A DNA stretch of 64,000 nucleotides from Mycetohabitans sp. B8 (GTDB lineage Bacteria > Pseudomonadota > Gammaproteobacteria > Burkholderiales > Burkholderiaceae), in NCBI RefSeq assembly GCF_021991875.1, contig NZ_JAHLKR010000019.1:1-64000 (forward strand), read 5' to 3'. This document shows positions 60,814 through 64,000 of this stretch, in pieces. Within the stretch, counting starts at the first letter, position 1; each line of letters begins with the position of its first letter. A program made the translations under genes and the position numbers. The notes beneath the pieces were generated by a model, which ran no database searches, was not told the DNA's origin, and saw only the letters and a list, made by a program, of their open reading frames with translations.

Positions 60814-61911
60814 TCAGGCGGCGACTGGCGACACGATGATCTTGACGTTCGCGTCCTTATTGTGGACCAACTCCTCGAATCCTTTGCTCACGATGTCAGA
60901 CAGCGCGATGCGACCGGTAATCAGCGGCTGCACGTCGATGCGCCCATCCGCAACATAGCGGATCACATCGGCGAATTCACCGTTGTAGGCTAGCGAGCCG
61001 ATGACTTCCTTCTCGGTCGAGACGAGCTCAAAGAAATTGAACTCGCTCGGCTCCTCAAAGATACCGACCATCACGCACTTGCCGGCCTTGCGGATCACGT
61101 CGATCGCCAGCTTGGCCGTGGTGCGATGGCCGATGCACTCGAATGACACGTCCGCGCCATAACCACCGGTCAACGCGCGCACCTGTTCAATCGCGTCACC
61201 CTGAGTCGGGTCGATCACCGTCGTGGCGCCGATCTCCAGCGCCTTCTTCTTGCGCGCAGCGGACATTTCGAGCGCGATGATACGGCCAGCGCCGGCGGCC
61301 TTGGCGGACATGATCGTGCACAACCCGATGGTACCGCCGCCCACCACCACCACGGTCTGCCCGACGATGCTGCCAGCCTTCTTCACCGCGTGCAGCCCAA
61401 CGGCGAGCGGCTCAATCAGCGCACCAGCCTCGGTCGGAAAATTATCCGGCAGTTTGTAGAGCAACTCCGCCGGCACATTCACGTACTCGGCGAACGCCCC
61501 GTTGTTCATCAGGCCGGTGAACGCTAGGTTTTCGCACATGTTATACAGGCCATGCTTGCAGTAGTAGCACGTGCCGCAGTGCTGGCATGCATCCGCCGTG
61601 ACCCGCTCGCCGACGCGCAAACCGCTTACGCCAGCGCCGATGTCGGCGATCTCGCCACTGAATTCATGCCCGAGAATGCACTGGCCCTTCAGTCCAGTCA
61701 GCGGGTGAGGACGCTCGACCGGAATGAACACGGGTCCCGCTACATATTCATGTAGGTCGGAGCCGCAGATACCGCACCAGTGCACCCGGATCTTGACCCA
61801 CCCTGGCGGAGGGGCGTCGGGAACCCGCACCTGCTCGACGCGAATGTCCTTGCGGCCGCGCCAAACGGCAGCTTTCATGCTGGGTTGCTGTACGGAAGTT
61901 GTATCGTTCAT
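60814..61911 (-). CDS. Zinc-dependent 2,3-butanediol-type dehydrogenase
   Basis: 365 residues. A medium-chain dehydrogenase: catalytic zinc site HWCGICGSDLHEY and LGHEFSGEI, structural zinc CQHCGTCYYCKHGLYNMC, and NAD site VVVVGGGTIGLCTIMSAKAA. GPVFIPVERPHPLTG in the N-terminal domain is typical of (R,R)-butanediol dehydrogenases. It interconverts acetoin and butanediol, or a related diol; substrate by family only. No acetoin genes are adjacent. Confidence 0.88.
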   Translation of the reverse strand: MNDTTSVQQPSMKAAVWRGRKDIRVEQVRVPDAPPPGWVKIRVHWCGICGSDLHEYVAGPVFIPVERPHPLTGLKGQCILGHEFSGEIADIGAGVSGLRVGERVTADACQHCGTCYYCKHGLYNMCENLAFTGLMNNGAFAEYVNVPAELLYKLPDNFPTEAGALIEPLAVGLHAVKKAGSIVGQTVVVVGGGTIGLCTIMSAKAAGAGRIIALEMSAARKKKALEIGATTVIDPTQGDAIEQVRALTGGYGADVSFECIGHRTTAKLAIDVIRKAGKCVMVGIFEEPSEFNFFELVSTEKEVIGSLAYNGEFADVIRYVADGRIDVQPLITGRIALSDIVSKGFEELVHNKDANVKIIVSPVAA

Positions 61912-62558
61912 GATTGTGCCTCCATCCTAGTTGTTCGACACCCAATCAACGCATGGGCCAGCCAGGCACCACGCGTGCCAGCGTGTCTGCGTGCTATATG
62001 TGCTTTATGCCTGCATGCCGGGGGCTTGGCTCACCGCGTACGCTATACCTGCATGCTTGCGCGGCGGCCGCTACTTGCACGACGGTCATGAGTTGCGCGC
62101 TGGTATGCCAATGCAGGAACAGTGCCAGCCGGCGGACCTGCGGCAGGCTCGTCCACGGGCGGCACGATGTGGCAATGCAACGGGCCCGTAAAAGTCAGTA
62201 CATCGGTGCAGTCCTGGATCCGCCGTGGCCGCAGTGCTGCGCCGCGCAACGCCGCCCAGCCGGGCGCGGACTGGCCGCCGGCGGCTTGCGCTAAGACGCG
62301 GCGTCGCAGCGCACGTGAGACCGTCGTCTCTGATGTCTTCCGTGCTTGTTTGGCCTTCCTTGCGACCGAAACCCGTGGCAGCGTGCCCGTGAGACGCGTG
62401 TATCACGCAAGCGCATCGCAACTTCGACACGACGCAGTCCTGCTGCGGCAGCGAACGCGCCATTGCACGAAAGCCCCCCTCCATGGACGACGGAAAATGT
62501 ACCGTCAGCCCCGATCCGGACTAAAATGTAAGGTTCTTTGCACCTGAATTGGCACATC
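61912..62558. other. 647-bp gap without a recognisable gene
   Basis: Several overlapping GC-rich frames on both strands, none with protein-like composition or a family match. It could contain a decayed gene and the promoters of the two divergent flanking genes. Confidence 0.4.
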
Positions 62559-63776
62559 ATGCGCTCGCGTATCGCTAAACGTCTCCCACCTGACGCCGAC
62601 AAGCTGGTCGGTCTGTCACTCGCGCTTTTCGCGTCCGGCAGCCGCATCGAAGACCGCTTCTGGGAAGCAAAGCTCGATGCGCTCATCGAAAAAGTGATCC
62701 GCAATGGCAACCAGACGACACTGGATGCCGCGCTAGACCATTTGCAGCAAAACCATGCGGACGCCTATGGCGCCCTCGCCGACATGGCCGAGACCCATAG
62801 CGAATCGTTCCGCATCGAGCACGACGGTCAACCGTACGACGTGCTGCTGATCGCGGCACCGGTGCTCGCATGGACACGCTACATGATCCCATCCGGCCCG
62901 CTGAAAGGCGACGTCGTCGATGCGCTGCGCGCGCAGTTGCAAGCGCACATCTTCGCGGCACGGGCGCGCGTCGCGTTGGCGCCGTACCTGTACAGCATCG
63001 ATCAGTTACCGCGCCATCACGTCGAGACCTTCCGGCTCGCGCAGCAACTTAGCCAAGCGGCGCTGAGCGGCGGCACGGCCAAGCTGAATCTCGGCGATCT
63101 TCCAGAAACATCGCCGATCCTCGCTGATCCTCGCTTCCTGCTGTCCGTGGTCGCCGTGCCGGCCGGCGAGCCACTGTTTCGCTGGCAGGAGGAGGAGAAC
63201 GGTGCACGCGTCGAGCGCGGGCAATGCCTGGAACAATGGCGTGCGCAAGGCGGCATGAACCTGTTGGGCGTGCTGCCCGGCTGCGAATTCGACTGCTTGC
63301 TGCCGGACGCCTATTACTCGGCCTGCCGCGACGCGGACGAACAAATCCGCCCGCATACCGTGCGCACCGCAGTCAGGTATCTGGGCGACACGATCGGCGC
63401 CAAACCGGATGAACTGCGTGCGGTTGTCGCTGGGTTTGGCGAACGGCACGTAGACGAATATCGGATCGCTTTCACCCGGCGCGGCAGCAACGACGTGATC
63501 TACGGCGTGGTATGGCCGTTGTACGGCCGCGAAAACGGCGATCTCGGCCCGGATGACGACGTGCCGCCCGATGAGGACCCGGCCGGCGGCATGCTTGATG
63601 ATGTCATCGGATTGCTCAAGCAAATCGGTGTCACCGATATCCGCCGTCACGCGGCACGATTCGAACCGGAGTACTGCGACGATTGTGGCGTACCACTGTA
63701 TGCCGACCCACTCGGCGAAATCGTGCATGCCGAGATGCCTGAGGATGCCGAACCAGCGCAACCTCACTTTCACTGA
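62559..63776 (+). CDS. DUF2863-like conserved protein
   Basis: 405 residues from MRSRIAKRLPPDADKLVGLS; a TTG seven codons earlier is possible. No signal or membrane segment, so cytosolic. LFASGSRIEDRFWEAKLDAL, then FRIEHDGQPYDVLLIAAPVL and a C-terminal YCDDCGVPLYADPLGEIVHA with a CxxC fit a beta-proteobacterial family I recall as DUF2863. Function unknown; the acidic loop DLGPDDDVPPDEDP and the CxxC end suggest metal binding, which is speculation. Confidence 0.7.
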   Translation: MRSRIAKRLPPDADKLVGLSLALFASGSRIEDRFWEAKLDALIEKVIRNGNQTTLDAALDHLQQNHADAYGALADMAETHSESFRIEHDGQPYDVLLIAAPVLAWTRYMIPSGPLKGDVVDALRAQLQAHIFAARARVALAPYLYSIDQLPRHHVETFRLAQQLSQAALSGGTAKLNLGDLPETSPILADPRFLLSVVAVPAGEPLFRWQEEENGARVERGQCLEQWRAQGGMNLLGVLPGCEFDCLLPDAYYSACRDADEQIRPHTVRTAVRYLGDTIGAKPDELRAVVAGFGERHVDEYRIAFTRRGSNDVIYGVVWPLYGRENGDLGPDDDVPPDEDPAGGMLDDVIGLLKQIGVTDIRRHAARFEPEYCDDCGVPLYADPLGEIVHAEMPEDAEPAQPHFH

Positions 63777-63962
63777 AACCCGCGCTTCTCCCGCCCGCCA
63801 CGTGCGTCGCGTTATCGGCCGAAGCGCCATCGCGACGCGGCCCGACTGGCCTTTTGGCTAATGCCGGCCCACTGCTGTTCTTGCCATCATTGATCTCTGA
63901 CGCCCGCCGCGCTGGCCAACGCGGCGGTGCGGTTGTGTGGACTCAGTCAGGGAGAAGTGGTC

Positions 63963-64000
63963 ATGAAAGTCTGCTTGCTGAATGAGCAAGCCGAGAGGCG
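63963..64000 (+). CDS. Start of a gene cut by the window end
   Basis: GGAGA precedes the ATG by seven bases; the frame reads MKVCLLNEQAER and runs out of the window. Product unknown. Confidence 0.45.
   Translation, partial: MKVCLLNEQAER

Noticed and set aside
61912-62558. Overlapping frames of 100-140 codons
   Set aside because: No consistent codon bias, domain or signal; not supportable as genes.

Overview
The window looks like a Burkholderia-type betaproteobacterium. The layout leuC-ecn-leuD-leuB-asd-fimV-truA-trpF-trpB-MTase-trpA-accD-folC-SPOR-cvpA-purF-metZ followed by sdhCDAB-sdhE-gltA and mdh-citE-like-acnA matches my memory of Burkholderia chromosome 2. Large NRPS genes, an F-box protein of eukaryotic type and several decayed genes in one window would suit a host-associated, reducing lineage such as the fungal endosymbionts (Mycetohabitans); that assignment is inference.

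Region 1 (1-18435): two convergent NRPS genes end tail to tail, each with a C-terminal thioesterase. The left gene enters from outside the window ([C]-A-T-E-C-A-T-TE) and is followed at an ATGA overlap by a broken mbtH-like gene. The right gene is complete with three modules (C-A-T-C/E-A-T-C-A-T-TE). Their adenylation domains are mosaics: near-identical scaffolds carry different substrate pockets.

Region 2 (18436-20365): a decayed IS3-family element with a 4-bp target duplication interrupts a short reading frame.

Region 3 (20366-25215): a lower meta-cleavage operon (4-OT-like tautomerase, 2-hydroxypentadienoate hydratase, 4-oxalocrotonate decarboxylase, acetaldehyde dehydrogenase, hydroxyoxovalerate aldolase) runs divergently from a BenM/CatM-like LysR regulator. 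The spacer holds an exact ATAC-N7-GTAT site. No ring-cleavage dioxygenase is present.

Region 4 (25216-29781): an AT-richer gene for an F-box protein, then leuA with a strong promoter and a leucine-rich short frame in its leader, then two small hypothetical genes.

Region 5 (29782-47457): a long minus-strand block for methionine, purine, folate, fatty acid, tryptophan, lysine/threonine and leucine synthesis, with an orphan DNA methyltransferase between trpB and trpA and an entericidin-like lipoprotein between leuC and leuD.

Region 6 (47458-48623): 1.2 kb without an intact gene, holding a frameshifted lipoprotein remnant and three tandem repeats.

Region 7 (48624-60800): TCA-cycle genes. A GntR/HutC regulator, sdhCDAB, sdhE and gltA face mdh, a citE-like gene, an MliC-like gene, a prpD reduced to its two ends, and acnA. 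A perfect 14-bp palindrome lies between the regulator and mdh. The acnA terminator carries an IS-end palindrome in its loop.

Region 8 (60801-64000): a butanediol-type dehydrogenase, a 650-bp gap, a DUF2863-like gene, and the start of another gene. I saw no tRNA, rRNA or CRISPR.
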